Assembly (NCBI GenBank): GCA_007693335.1
Contig: REDU01000072.1
Coordinates: forward strand, 23,860-87,859
DNA: 64,000 nucleotides
Reading direction: 5' to 3'
Origin: Ilumatobacter sp.
GTDB lineage: Bacteria > Actinomycetota > Acidimicrobiia > Acidimicrobiales > Ilumatobacteraceae
Shown here: one piece after another, positions 31,875 through 40,480 of the stretch
How the letters are laid out: each line of letters begins with the position of its first letter
Numbering within the stretch: position 1 is the first letter of the stretch
Position numbers and translations under genes: made by a program
Notes under the pieces: generated by a model
Database searches by the model: none
The model's input: the letters and a program-made list of their open reading frames with translations, nothing else
What the model was told of the DNA's origin: nothing

Positions 31875-33709
31875 CAGCGATCGCTCGGCGTCGGCTGGTG
31901 GCGAGACAGCATCACCGCGTTGCTGAGCAGTCCGACGTGGCTGAACGCCTGCGGATAGTTACCGAGGAACCCACCGGTGGCGGGGTCGATCTGCTCGGGG
32001 AGGAGCCCGAGCGTGCCACCCCGGGCGCAGAGCCGCTCGAACTCCTCGGCCGCCTCGTCGTGGCGTCCCTGCAGGATGAGGTTGTCGATCCACCACGAGG
32101 TGCACAGCAAGAAGGCTCCCTCCTCGCCCGGCAGGCCGTCGTCGGAGACCTCGGGGTCGTAACGGTGGATCAGACCCTCTCCGGAGCCCAGCTCCCGCAC
32201 CACCGCCTCGCAGGTCGCGATCATGCGAGGGTGGTCGGCGGGCACCACCTCTCGCAGCGGGAGGGCGAGCACACTGGCGTCGAGCCCACCGCCGGGGCCC
32301 ATCGTCTCGGTGAGGGCTCCCTGATCGTCGTCCCAGGCATCGGTGAGGATCAATGTCCGGAGGTGACGGGCCAACGCTTCCCATCGGTTGATGTCACCGG
32401 GCAGACCGAGCCGCCGGGCCAGGCGCGAGCCCCGGTCGAGCGCCACCTCGCACATCGCCACGGAGTACGTGAACAGGCGATCAGGGGCGCGGATCTCCCA
32501 GATCCCGTGGTCGGGTCGGTCCCACATCTCGGCGGCTCGTTCCACCAGACCACGGATGGCCGACCAGCGCTCGGTGCCGAAGCTGCCGTCTGCAGCTGCC
32601 ACCCACTGCCACGCACTGTCCACGATCTCGCCGTACGCGTCGTTCTGGTGTTGATTCGCCGCATCGTTGCCCCATCGGACCGGGCTCGATCCGCGATACC
32701 CCTCGAGTACCGGATCCTCGCGCTCGTCGGTGGGCACGTTCCCGTCGAGGTCGTAGAGCACCGCGGCGCGTCCGGCGCGTTCCACGGCGCAGAGCACCCA
32801 GTACACGTAGTCGAGCGCCTCGCGCTCCATACCGATGCGCCCGAGGGCGTGGACCCCGAACGCTGCGTCACGGATCCAGACGTAGCGGTAGTCCCAGTTC
32901 CGCACCCCTCCGAGGGTCTCGGGCAGCGACGAGGTCGGTGCCGCGACCATGGCGCCACTCTCCGCATGGTCGAGGAGCTTGAGGGTGATCGCCGACCGCT
33001 CCACCGTGGCGCGGGCGGGCCCGTCGTACTCGATCGAGCGACACCAATCACGCCAGATGGCCTCGGTTCGCTGGAGCGCGTCGGACGGCTCGTCGGTCGG
33101 GTGTCGCATCTGATCGGGCTCGCACCATTGCAGACGGAACCACAGTTCGTCTCCCGTGCGAACGGGGAGAGTCGTGTGCGGGCCGTCGAGCCGTCGATTG
33201 GCATCGACGTGGAGCCCGAGATCAGGCCGGAGCGCCCAGTGCACGGCCAGCCCGGCGTCGGTGCGGTCGAAGGATGCGCCGCCGCGGGGCTCGATGTCGA
33301 CCGCCACCTCGGCCTCGCCGTCGAGCACCTCGATGTGCCGGATGAAGGCGCCGTCGGTGTGGCGGACCGTCTCGTGGAGATCTGCGCCGGCCTCGAACGC
33401 GAAGCAGTCGGTGAGCCGGAGCGTGGCATCCGCCGTCCGGATCTCGGTGACCACCACGGCTGAGTGGTCGCGGTACCACTGGGCGGCGGCCCGGACTCCT
33501 CGCGGTGCGATGCGGAGACAGCCGCCACGATCACGGTCCAGCAGCGAGGCGGCGAGCGGCTCGGAGTCGAAGCGCGGCACGCACATCCACGAGATGGTGC
33601 CGTCGGCGGCCACGAGCGCGCTGCCCGCACAGTCGCCGATCAACGCGTGGCGTTCGATGGGGAGATAACCGTCGAGATGTTCGATCGGCTGGAGGTCATG
33701 GTCTGGCAT
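31871..33709 (-). CDS. GH15 glucoamylase/trehalase-family glycoside hydrolase
   Basis: A 612-residue cytoplasmic GH15 protein (no signal peptide). The N-terminal beta-sandwich begins YLPIERHALIGDCAGSALV, a pattern shared with bacterial trehalases and glucoamylases. The (alpha/alpha)6 barrel carries NWDYRYVWIRDAAF, the general-acid Glu candidate in HGIWEIR near residue 403, and the catalytic-base Glu in LLPEQIDPATGGFLGNYPQAF near residue 568. It hydrolyses alpha-glucosides; trehalose is a common substrate of actinobacterial members. A GTG directly at its stop opens the GH32-like fragment. No other sugar genes are adjacent. Confidence 0.9.
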   Translation of the reverse strand: MPDHDLQPIEHLDGYLPIERHALIGDCAGSALVAADGTISWMCVPRFDSEPLAASLLDRDRGGCLRIAPRGVRAAAQWYRDHSAVVVTEIRTADATLRLTDCFAFEAGADLHETVRHTDGAFIRHIEVLDGEAEVAVDIEPRGGASFDRTDAGLAVHWALRPDLGLHVDANRRLDGPHTTLPVRTGDELWFRLQWCEPDQMRHPTDEPSDALQRTEAIWRDWCRSIEYDGPARATVERSAITLKLLDHAESGAMVAAPTSSLPETLGGVRNWDYRYVWIRDAAFGVHALGRIGMEREALDYVYWVLCAVERAGRAAVLYDLDGNVPTDEREDPVLEGYRGSSPVRWGNDAANQHQNDAYGEIVDSAWQWVAAADGSFGTERWSAIRGLVERAAEMWDRPDHGIWEIRAPDRLFTYSVAMCEVALDRGSRLARRLGLPGDINRWEALARHLRTLILTDAWDDDQGALTETMGPGGGLDASVLALPLREVVPADHPRMIATCEAVVRELGSGEGLIHRYDPEVSDDGLPGEEGAFLLCTSWWIDNLILQGRHDEAAEEFERLCARGGTLGLLPEQIDPATGGFLGNYPQAFSHVGLLSNAVMLSRHQPTPSDRW

Positions 33710-33837
33710 GGCAACGGAGCTCTCTCGAGCCGCCCACGATGACGGCGACGAAGGGTCAGCCGTCGACTACCCCGGGAACCGGACCCTCAAACCCTCGCGA
33801 CATCACGTATCGGCAGTGCTCGCCACCCACCCCATGA

Positions 33838-33918
33838 CCCGGCCGAGATCGACACAGAGTGCGCAGATGCCGGGAAACCCGGCCGAGATCGACACAGAGT
33901 TCGCAGATGCCGGGTGCG
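33838..33918. repeat. Two 40-bp-spaced direct repeats with stem-forming ends
   Basis: Two copies of about 37 bp, starting near 33838 and 33878, that differ at one or two bases. Each begins CCCGGC (the first as CCCGGC within the GACCC context) and ends GCCGGG, enclosing GAGATCGACACAGAGT and CGCAGATG. Each copy can fold as a 6-bp stem. No gene is seen in 33710-33930. This may be a small dispersed repeat family of the genome or a tRNA-downstream structure. Confidence 0.65.
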
Positions 33919-33933
33919 GGGCCCGACAACGAC

Positions 33934-33976
33934 GAAACCCCAGCGGAACCGTCGATGGCTCTCACGCTGGGGTTTC
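33934..33976 (-). terminator. Intrinsic terminator of tRNA-Ala
   Basis: A perfect 12-bp stem, GAAACCCCAGCG at 33934-33945 and CGCTGGGGTTTC at 33965-33976, with a 19-base loop. It lies 7 bp past the 3' end of the tRNA on the minus strand and ends in TTTC. It should also work for rightward transcripts, where TTTCTTTC follows the stem. Confidence 0.8.
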
Positions 33977-33982
33977 TTTCGG

Positions 33983-34055
33983 TGGAGCTAAGGGGAATCG
34001 AACCCCTGACCTCTTCCATGCCATGGAAGCGCTCTACCAACTGAGCTATAGCCCC
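33983..34055 (-). tRNA. tRNA-Ala(GGC)
   Basis: Read on the minus strand it is a complete cloverleaf of 73 bases. The acceptor stem pairs GGGGCTA with TAGCTCC (one G-U pair), the D arm holds AGCTCAGTTGGTAGAGC, and the anticodon loop is ATGGCAT with GGC. The TpsiC arm reads GGTTCGATTCC and the discriminator base is A. The CCA end is not encoded (CCG follows). The anticodon GGC reads GCC and GCT alanine codons, the favoured Ala codons in this GC-rich DNA. Confidence 0.96.
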
Positions 34056-34117
34056 GCGAGCGGGAAGTCGCACGATACCGACCGGGCCGACGCATCGGCA
34101 ACACGCCGGAGACGGGT

Positions 34118-34507
34118 TCAGGACGCCGTGGTGCCGGGACGCCACGCGACCGAGGGCACGTCGCGGTAGAGGCGCTCGATGTCGTAGAACTCACGGATCT
34201 CCGTGAGGAACACGTGCACCACGACGTCGCCGTAGTCCAGCAGCACCCACTGCTGCTGATCGGCGCCCTCGATCCGCAGCGGCGACCGTCCGAGATCGAG
34301 CTTCGAGCGCTCCTCGATGCGGTCGACCAGGGTCCGCACCAGCCGGCGGTTCGGGGCGCTGGTGATCACGAAGTACTCGGAGATCGCGATCAGATCGCCC
34401 ACATCGAGCACCACCACATCGGCACCCTGCTCATGATCGGCGGTGCGAGCACACGACAGCGCCAGCGCGTGCGCATCGGCATCGTTCACGGCGTCAGCCT
34501 CGGTCAC
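34118..34507 (-). CDS. rsfS: Ribosome silencing factor RsfS
   Basis: A 129-residue Iojap/RsfS protein that binds ribosomal protein uL14 and blocks subunit joining under starvation. Core motifs are VVVLDVGDLIAISEYFVI, SAPNRRLVRTLVDRIEE, EGADQQQWVLLDYGDVVVH and FYDIERLYRD. It is the last gene of the nadD-LCP-rsfS block, 27 bp after the LCP gene. Its length and order match other actinobacteria, and the short charged N-terminal extension is normal. Confidence 0.95.
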   Translation of the reverse strand: MTEADAVNDADAHALALSCARTADHEQGADVVVLDVGDLIAISEYFVITSAPNRRLVRTLVDRIEERSKLDLGRSPLRIEGADQQQWVLLDYGDVVVHVFLTEIREFYDIERLYRDVPSVAWRPGTTAS

Positions 34508-34534
34508 GTGTCGTCATCCGTTCCTCCGGCCAGG

Positions 34535-35836
34535 TCATTCGTCGGGCTCATCGTCGGGTTCGTCGTCGGTGGGTCCGAGTTCGGTCGGCTCGGTGAGTCC
34601 GCCCGGCACGCTCGAACCGGTGGCCGCCTCGTCGCGCCGCAGATCGAGATAGCTCCGGCCGAGCACGATCACGGCATCGACCCCAGGGATCTCGAAGTCG
34701 GCCGCCTCCACCTCGACCTCGCCGAGCAGCACCGACCACCCTTCCTCGACCTGATCGAGCATCGAGGCGTCCGACACGTAGGCCCGGCTCACCTCGGGCG
34801 CTCGGTCACCCCCGGTCACGACCGACACCACGTTGGCCTGCACGAAGAGCAACCGGTTGATGACGTCGCGCGCTGCGTCGGCGTTGTTGAAGCCGGCATT
34901 CGCGAGATCGGCCTCGGAGAACACGGCCTCGATCCGGAACGTGAGTGACTCGTTCGGGGCCGCCACGCGGCCGGGTGCGATCTGGGCGAACACGAGGAGC
35001 ACCTCGGCCCGGTCGAGCACCACCACATCCACATCGCGAGGGTTCCGCTCGTCGGGTGGCACGGCGAAGGTGAGCGAGCGAGCACCGACGCGACCGGCGA
35101 AGAGCCGATCGACGAACTCGTCGAGGTCCGCCGGCGTCGGGGTGTCCACCCCGCTCGGCACGGGCTCGGCCGATCCCGTCCCCGCCCCAACCCGGGAGGC
35201 GATCGCCGCCCACACGGCCTCACGCGCCGGTTCGCTCACGTGTGCGGGCTCGAACTCCGTGGATGCCGTGAGGACGGCGGCCACCTCGTCGGGGGTGAGC
35301 GTGACCTGGCCGGCGACCGCGACCGGCGCCGACGCACGATCGTCCACGACGTCGACGGGGAGTTCGACGTCGACGGTGCCCAGGCGTCCGACGAGATCGG
35401 CCAACCGTTCAGCGGTCGTCAGCTCGACCACGTCGAACGACAACGCCGTCATCGCCTCGGCCTCGAGCACGAACGCCTCGACACCTTGCACCTCGAGTGT
35501 CTCGGCCACCGGGTAGCGGTCGTCACCGAGATCGAGTGTGCTGTCGGCCGTGGCCGGGATCGACACGATGCTGCCTCCCACCCCCGATGGATCGAGCACC
35601 AGCACTGCCATCGACGTGAGCCGGCCGACATCGTCCACCACGGCCACGAGGGCCGTGGGCGTGGCCGGGACCCGGACCTGGACCAGGCGGCCCTGGCTCG
35701 CATCGCGACCCGCCTGAGAGTTCGCCAGCGATGTGGCCCCGACGGCGGTGATGACCACCACCAGCAATGTGGCCACGACCGCCAGCACCGCGGCGGTGAG
35801 GGTGCGACGTCGTCGACGGTCGGCGGATGCGGTCAC
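34535..35836 (-). CDS. LytR/LCP-type membrane-anchored protein with LytR_C domain
   Basis: A 433-residue protein with a short cytoplasmic Arg-rich start, one membrane helix (TLTAAVLAVVATLLVVVITA, residues about 13-35) and a large outside part. The middle is a weak match to the LCP fold (LVAVVDDVGRLTSMAVLVLD, then SIVSIPATADSTLDLG). The end resembles LytR_C (VSRAYVSDAS and GVDAVIVLGRSYLDL). The conserved Arg residues expected of active LCP phosphotransferases are not evident, so it may be a non-catalytic relative. The GTG start overlaps the nadD stop by 4 bp. An acidic tail ends the protein. Confidence 0.78.
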   Translation of the reverse strand: MTASADRRRRRTLTAAVLAVVATLLVVVITAVGATSLANSQAGRDASQGRLVQVRVPATPTALVAVVDDVGRLTSMAVLVLDPSGVGGSIVSIPATADSTLDLGDDRYPVAETLEVQGVEAFVLEAEAMTALSFDVVELTTAERLADLVGRLGTVDVELPVDVVDDRASAPVAVAGQVTLTPDEVAAVLTASTEFEPAHVSEPAREAVWAAIASRVGAGTGSAEPVPSGVDTPTPADLDEFVDRLFAGRVGARSLTFAVPPDERNPRDVDVVVLDRAEVLLVFAQIAPGRVAAPNESLTFRIEAVFSEADLANAGFNNADAARDVINRLLFVQANVVSVVTGGDRAPEVSRAYVSDASMLDQVEEGWSVLLGEVEVEAADFEIPGVDAVIVLGRSYLDLRRDEAATGSSVPGGLTEPTELGPTDDEPDDEPDE

Positions 35837-36495
35837 GTACCAGCCCCCGCCACCGCGACCTCGTCTCGATAGAGGCCACGCGACCGGATCACGTCGAGCA
35901 CCGGCTCGGTCACGAGGTAGTCGAGCGGCCGCCCGTCGTTCGAACGGGAGCGCAGATCGGTGCTCGACACCTCGAGTCTCGGTACCTCGACGCGGATCCA
36001 CGGGACCTCGGCGGGGAGCTCGACCGGGTCGCCCGGGCGGTCGACCACGACCAACGCCGAGCGCTCGACCACCTCGCGGTACCGTTCCCAGCTGGTGATG
36101 CCGGCGGCTGCGTCGTCGCCCACGATGGTGAACAGCTCGGCGTCGGGGTACTCGGACGCCAGCGCCACGAGCGTGTCGGCGGTGTAGCTCGGGCCGCCCA
36201 GCTCGATCTCGGCCGATCCCGCCACGATGCCGGGCACGTCTGCCACGGCGGCCTCCACCATCGCGAGGCGCGCCGGCGCCGGCGTGATCCGACGGGTCCC
36301 CTCCTTCTGCCAGGGCACATTGGCGACCATCAGGACCACGAGGTCGAGTTCGAGCGAGTGGCGGACGTTCACCGCCGTCACGAGGTGACCGACGTGGGGC
36401 GGATCGAAGGTGCCACCGAAGAGGCCGACCCGGCGAGGCGCCGAGGGTCCGGTGGTGGTGGCGGAGGGAGGTTCGGGCCGGTTCGGCACAAACAT
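35833..36495 (-). CDS. nadD: Nicotinate-nucleotide adenylyltransferase
   Basis: NadD makes deamido-NAD from nicotinate mononucleotide and ATP. The nucleotidyltransferase signature is GLFGGTFDPPHVGH; later motifs are NVPWQKEG, TADTLVAL, FTIVGDDAAAGITSWERY and EVSSTDLRSR. The length of about 220 residues is normal. The start is uncertain: ATG 36495 is used here, ATG 36513 or GTG 36489 are alternatives, and a TAGAGT -10-like box at 36504-36499 would favour the GTG as a leaderless start. It is coupled to the LCP gene downstream. Confidence 0.93.
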   Translation of the reverse strand: MFVPNRPEPPSATTTGPSAPRRVGLFGGTFDPPHVGHLVTAVNVRHSLELDLVVLMVANVPWQKEGTRRITPAPARLAMVEAAVADVPGIVAGSAEIELGGPSYTADTLVALASEYPDAELFTIVGDDAAAGITSWERYREVVERSALVVVDRPGDPVELPAEVPWIRVEVPRLEVSSTDLRSRSNDGRPLDYLVTEPVLDVIRSRGLYRDEVAVAGAGT

Positions 36496-36546
36496 CCACT
36501 CTAGGGGTGACATCGGACAATCCCAGGCGTCCGACCCCCACGGGGC

Positions 36547-36574
36547 TTGACACGTTTGATACTGTTGGTAGGCC
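36547..36574 (+). promoter_or_regulatory. Candidate promoter upstream of the sigma factor gene
   Basis: TTGACA at 36547-36552, 16 bases, then TAGGCC at 36569-36574. It would give a leader of about 240 bases for the sigma factor at 36818. The 322-bp space 36496-36817 has no convincing gene. Confidence 0.4.
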
Positions 36575-36728
36575 GTACAACCCCCCGGTTCGTCCGAACT
36601 CTGGACGAGCATCACCCCCTTGATCGGGATCCGCCCGATCCGCTCCGGTCGGCATCGATCTCCAGGGATCGGACCCGGCCCCATCCGGAGGAGCGATCGG
36701 GTCCGAACACTCCCTGACCCCCCGCTAC

Positions 36729-36756
36729 GTCAGGTTGCCGCTGGATGCAACCTGAT
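36729..36756 (+). other. Hairpin in the sigma factor leader
   Basis: CAGGTTGC at 36731-36738 pairs with GCAACCTG at 36747-36754 around an 8-base loop, and is extended by two more pairs including one G-T. No T tract follows, so it is more likely an RNA element or a protein site than a terminator. It lies about 60 bp upstream of the start codon. Confidence 0.45.
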
Positions 36757-36817
36757 GTGTCGCCTGCCACACCGGTGGGCGGAATGACGACGACGACGAA
36801 CGGTTGAACAAGACATC

Positions 36818-37645
<828 letters not shown>

Positions 37646-37666
37646 TCCGACCCCTCCGATCCACCT

Positions 37667-37696
37667 GACGAGCAGCCGGGAAACCGGCTGCTCGTC
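37667..37696 (+). terminator. Strong GNRA-loop hairpin after the sigma factor gene
   Basis: A perfect 13-bp stem, GACGAGCAGCCGG with CCGGCTGCTCGTC, closed by a GAAA tetraloop. It lies 21 bp after the stop codon. No T tract follows, a form common for terminators in high-GC actinobacteria. Confidence 0.7.
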
Positions 37697-37712
37697 CGCG
37701 TCGAGGCGACAG

Positions 37713-37718
37713 TAGGCT
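37713..37718 (+). promoter_or_regulatory. -10 box TAGGCT, leaderless start of the DAHP synthase gene
   Basis: TAGGCT, six bases (TTTCGC), then the ATG at 37725; no ribosome site. Confidence 0.6.
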
Positions 37719-37724
37719 TTTCGC

Positions 37725-39089
37725 ATGACGACACGTGCGGGCGACTGGGCCCCGAACTCGTGGCGCGGGCGCACCGTGCGCCAGCAGCCTGACTGGCCCG
37801 ACGAGGCCGACCTCGATCGGGCGCTCAAGCAGATCGAGTCGTTCCCGCCGCTCGTCTTCGCCGGCGAGGCACGCTCGCTGCAGTCGAGCCTCGCCCAGGT
37901 CTCGGCCGGCAATGCCTTCCTGCTGCAGGCCGGCGACTGTGCCGAGAGCTTCGAGGACTTCTCCGCCGACAGCATCAGGGAGAAGTTGCGCGTCATCCTC
38001 CAGATGGCGGTGGTGCTCACGTACTCGATGGGTGTGCCCGTCGTGAAGGTCGGCCGGATCGCCGGGCAGTTCGCGAAGCCCCGGTCGAGTGCTGTCGAGC
38101 GCATCGGCGAGATCGACCTCCCCTCGTTCCGCGGCCACATCGTGAACGACGCGGCTCCCACGGCCGCGGCGAGGGTCGCCACCCCCGAGCGGCTCGTCCA
38201 GGCCTACCACCAGTCGGCCTCCACGCTGAACCTGCTCCGGGCGTTCACCAAGGGCGGGTTCGCCGCCCTCGACCGCGTCCACGCCTGGACGCAGGAGTTC
38301 GTGTCGTCGAGTCCTGAGGGTCAGCGCTACGAACAGGTCGCCAGCGACATCGAACGGGCCCTGCAGTTCATGCGGGCGTGCGGCATGGACACCGAGTCGA
38401 ACCCGAACCTGCGCGAGGTCGACGTCTTCACCAGCCACGAGGCCCTGCTGCTCGGCTACGAAGAGGCGCTCACCCGCCGCGACTCGCTCACCGGGGCCTG
38501 GTACGACTGTTCGGCGCACATGTTGTGGATCGGCGAACGCACCCGCGAACTCGACGGCGCCCACGTGGAGTTCCTCCGCGGTGTCGCCAACCCGATCGGC
38601 TGCAAGGTGGGGCCGGCCAGCACGGTGGACGAGGTGATCGGGCTCTGTGAGACGCTCAACCCGGCTCGCATCCCCGGCCGTCTCACGTTGATCTCCCGGA
38701 TGGGTGCCGATCGGGTCGAGTCGGGTCTGCGTCCGCTGCTACGGGCCGTGGCCGACAGTGGCCACCCGGTGGTGTGGACCTGCGATCCGATGCACGGCAA
38801 CACCTACAGCGCCCCCAACGGCCGCAAGACCCGGCACTTCGACGCCATCATGGGTGAGATCGAGGGGTTCGTCCGGGCCCACCGCGCCGAGGGCACCTGG
38901 CCCGGAGGCATCCACGTCGAGCTCACCGGTGAGAACGTGACCGAATGCCTGGGTGGCGCCGATGCCCTGTCCGATGACGATCTCGATCACCGCTACGAGA
39001 CCGTGTGCGACCCTCGACTGAACGGACGACAGGGGCTCGAGCTGGCCTTCCGCACCGCGGAGCTGGTCCAGTCGCAGCGGATGGGCTGA
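37725..39089 (+). CDS. aroF: 3-deoxy-7-phosphoheptulonate synthase, class II
   Basis: A 454-residue class II (plant/AroA-II type) DAHP synthase, first step of the shikimate pathway: phosphoenolpyruvate plus erythrose 4-phosphate. Typical segments are SFPPLVFAGEARSLQSSLAQ, LLQAGDCAESF (metal Cys), KVGRIAGQFAKPRS, FRGHIVND, TSHEALLLGYEEALTR, WIGERTREL, CDPMHGNTY and GGIHVELTGENVTECLGG. The length matches the actinobacterial enzymes. It is probably transcribed alone from a leaderless promoter after the sigma factor terminator. Confidence 0.96.
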   Translation: MTTRAGDWAPNSWRGRTVRQQPDWPDEADLDRALKQIESFPPLVFAGEARSLQSSLAQVSAGNAFLLQAGDCAESFEDFSADSIREKLRVILQMAVVLTYSMGVPVVKVGRIAGQFAKPRSSAVERIGEIDLPSFRGHIVNDAAPTAAARVATPERLVQAYHQSASTLNLLRAFTKGGFAALDRVHAWTQEFVSSSPEGQRYEQVASDIERALQFMRACGMDTESNPNLREVDVFTSHEALLLGYEEALTRRDSLTGAWYDCSAHMLWIGERTRELDGAHVEFLRGVANPIGCKVGPASTVDEVIGLCETLNPARIPGRLTLISRMGADRVESGLRPLLRAVADSGHPVVWTCDPMHGNTYSAPNGRKTRHFDAIMGEIEGFVRAHRAEGTWPGGIHVELTGENVTECLGGADALSDDDLDHRYETVCDPRLNGRQGLELAFRTAELVQSQRMG

Positions 39090-39115
39090 CCCCGACCTCC
39101 GGCCGGGCCACCGCG

Positions 39116-40015
39116 ATGCAGTCGCTCGAGCTCTCGACCCGCTGGCCGGTCGACCATGCTGCCGCCGGGGTGGTGGTGCCCGACCGGTCCGGCACCGAAC
39201 CGTCCCCCATCGATCGCTCCAGGTTCGTGGTGGGCGACGGCGGGCATCCGTTCCGTCTGGCATCGCTGACCAAGCCACTGGTCGCGTGGGCCACCCTGGT
39301 GGCGGTCGAGGAGGGGTCGGTGGCACTCGACGACCCGGTCGGGCAGCCGGGGTGCACCCTGGAGCACCTGCTCTCCCACGCAGGTGGGTATCCGCCCGAG
39401 GGTGATCAGCCGACCGAGGAGCCCGGCCGGAGCCGCATCTACTCCAACACCGGTTTCGAGCTGATCGGCCGGCATCTCGTGGATGCCACCGACATGCCAC
39501 TCGACGAGTACCTCCGGCTCGGCGTGCTCGAACCGCTGGGGATGCATCACACCCGACTCGAGGGCTCCCCTGCTCACGGCGCGACCAGCACCGTGCACGA
39601 CCTGCTGTCGTTCCTGGCCGAGCTGCTCGACCCCACCCTCATCACACCGGCCACCGCCGCCGATGCCCTCAGACCGCACCATCCCGGGCTCTCCGGTATC
39701 GTGCCGGGCGTGGGCCGCTTCACACCGTGTCCCTGGGCACTCGGGTTCGAACTCGCGGGCGACAAGCATCCGCACTGGACCGGCAGGGAGCGCTCGCCGC
39801 GCGCGTTCGGCCACTTCGGTGGCGCCGGCACGATGATGTGGGTCGACCCCGACGCCCGGTGCGGTCTGGTCGCGCTCACCGACCGTCCGTTCGACCAGTG
39901 GGCGGCCGAGGCGCTCCGTCGATGGGCGGAGCTCTCCGATGCCGTGCTCACCGAGGTCGCCGCCGACCGCGGGGCGGCGGCATCGCACGGTCCGACCGGG
40001 AGCCCTGTCGGGTGA
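39116..40015 (+). CDS. Serine hydrolase of the beta-lactamase/PBP-like family
   Basis: A 299-residue class C beta-lactamase-fold protein. The nucleophile motif SxxK is in RLASLTKPL, the Tyr motif in IYSNTGFELIG and the third motif in FGHFGGAGTMMW. No signal peptide is seen, so it is cytoplasmic, which speaks for an esterase or amidase and against cell-wall work. The ATG at 39116 is 26 bp after the DAHP synthase stop. The stop overlaps the start of the next gene (GTGA), and the next three genes look like one unit. Confidence 0.85.
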   Translation: MQSLELSTRWPVDHAAAGVVVPDRSGTEPSPIDRSRFVVGDGGHPFRLASLTKPLVAWATLVAVEEGSVALDDPVGQPGCTLEHLLSHAGGYPPEGDQPTEEPGRSRIYSNTGFELIGRHLVDATDMPLDEYLRLGVLEPLGMHHTRLEGSPAHGATSTVHDLLSFLAELLDPTLITPATAADALRPHHPGLSGIVPGVGRFTPCPWALGFELAGDKHPHWTGRERSPRAFGHFGGAGTMMWVDPDARCGLVALTDRPFDQWAAEALRRWAELSDAVLTEVAADRGAAASHGPTGSPVG

Positions 40016-40476
40016 CCTCGTTCCACCCGGGCGATCGGGTCCGCGTGCAGTCCACGGGCGACGACGGGTTCCCGCTCGTCCGGTACGGCTACGTCGGTAC
40101 GTGCGGCGACGACGGTGAACCCGTGATGGTCCTGCTCGACGACGAGTTCAACGGCAGCACGGTGGTCGATCGAACGGCGCTGGCACCGGTCACGGTCACC
40201 ACCGTCGAGTTGTGCCTCGATGGTGCCGACCTCCTCCACGACCCGTCGCTCCGACAGGGCCTGGTGAACCTCTGGTCGGCCGAGGCCGAGGCCGCCGGTC
40301 TCGAGATCGGCGCGCTCCATCACATCGGGACGGGACTCCGCGACTCCAGCGAGAGCTACGTGCTGGCCGAGCTCACCGCCGGCGGCGAGCAGTACGTCCT
40401 GCGGGCGGTGTGCCACCCGAACGATTCCGACATCGTGCGGGTACGAGCCGACCGACCCAACCGCTGGGACGTCTGA
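40012..40476 (+). CDS. Conserved small protein of unknown function
   Basis: A 154-residue protein that I do not recognise. The first 60 residues read like a small beta-barrel (FHPGDRVRVQSTGDDGFPLV and VMVLLDDEFNGSTVVD, KOW/SH3-like), and the rest is mixed alpha/beta. The GTG start overlaps the stop of the serine hydrolase gene, and the next gene starts 4 bp after its stop. This supports co-translation and a real gene, although nothing points to an activity. Confidence 0.7.
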   Translation: MTSFHPGDRVRVQSTGDDGFPLVRYGYVGTCGDDGEPVMVLLDDEFNGSTVVDRTALAPVTVTTVELCLDGADLLHDPSLRQGLVNLWSAEAEAAGLEIGALHHIGTGLRDSSESYVLAELTAGGEQYVLRAVCHPNDSDIVRVRADRPNRWDV

Positions 40477-40480
40477 ACGC

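Noticed and set aside
31820..33463. A plus-strand open frame of 547 codons
   Set aside because: It is antisense to the GH15 gene, whose catalytic motifs and length are convincing.
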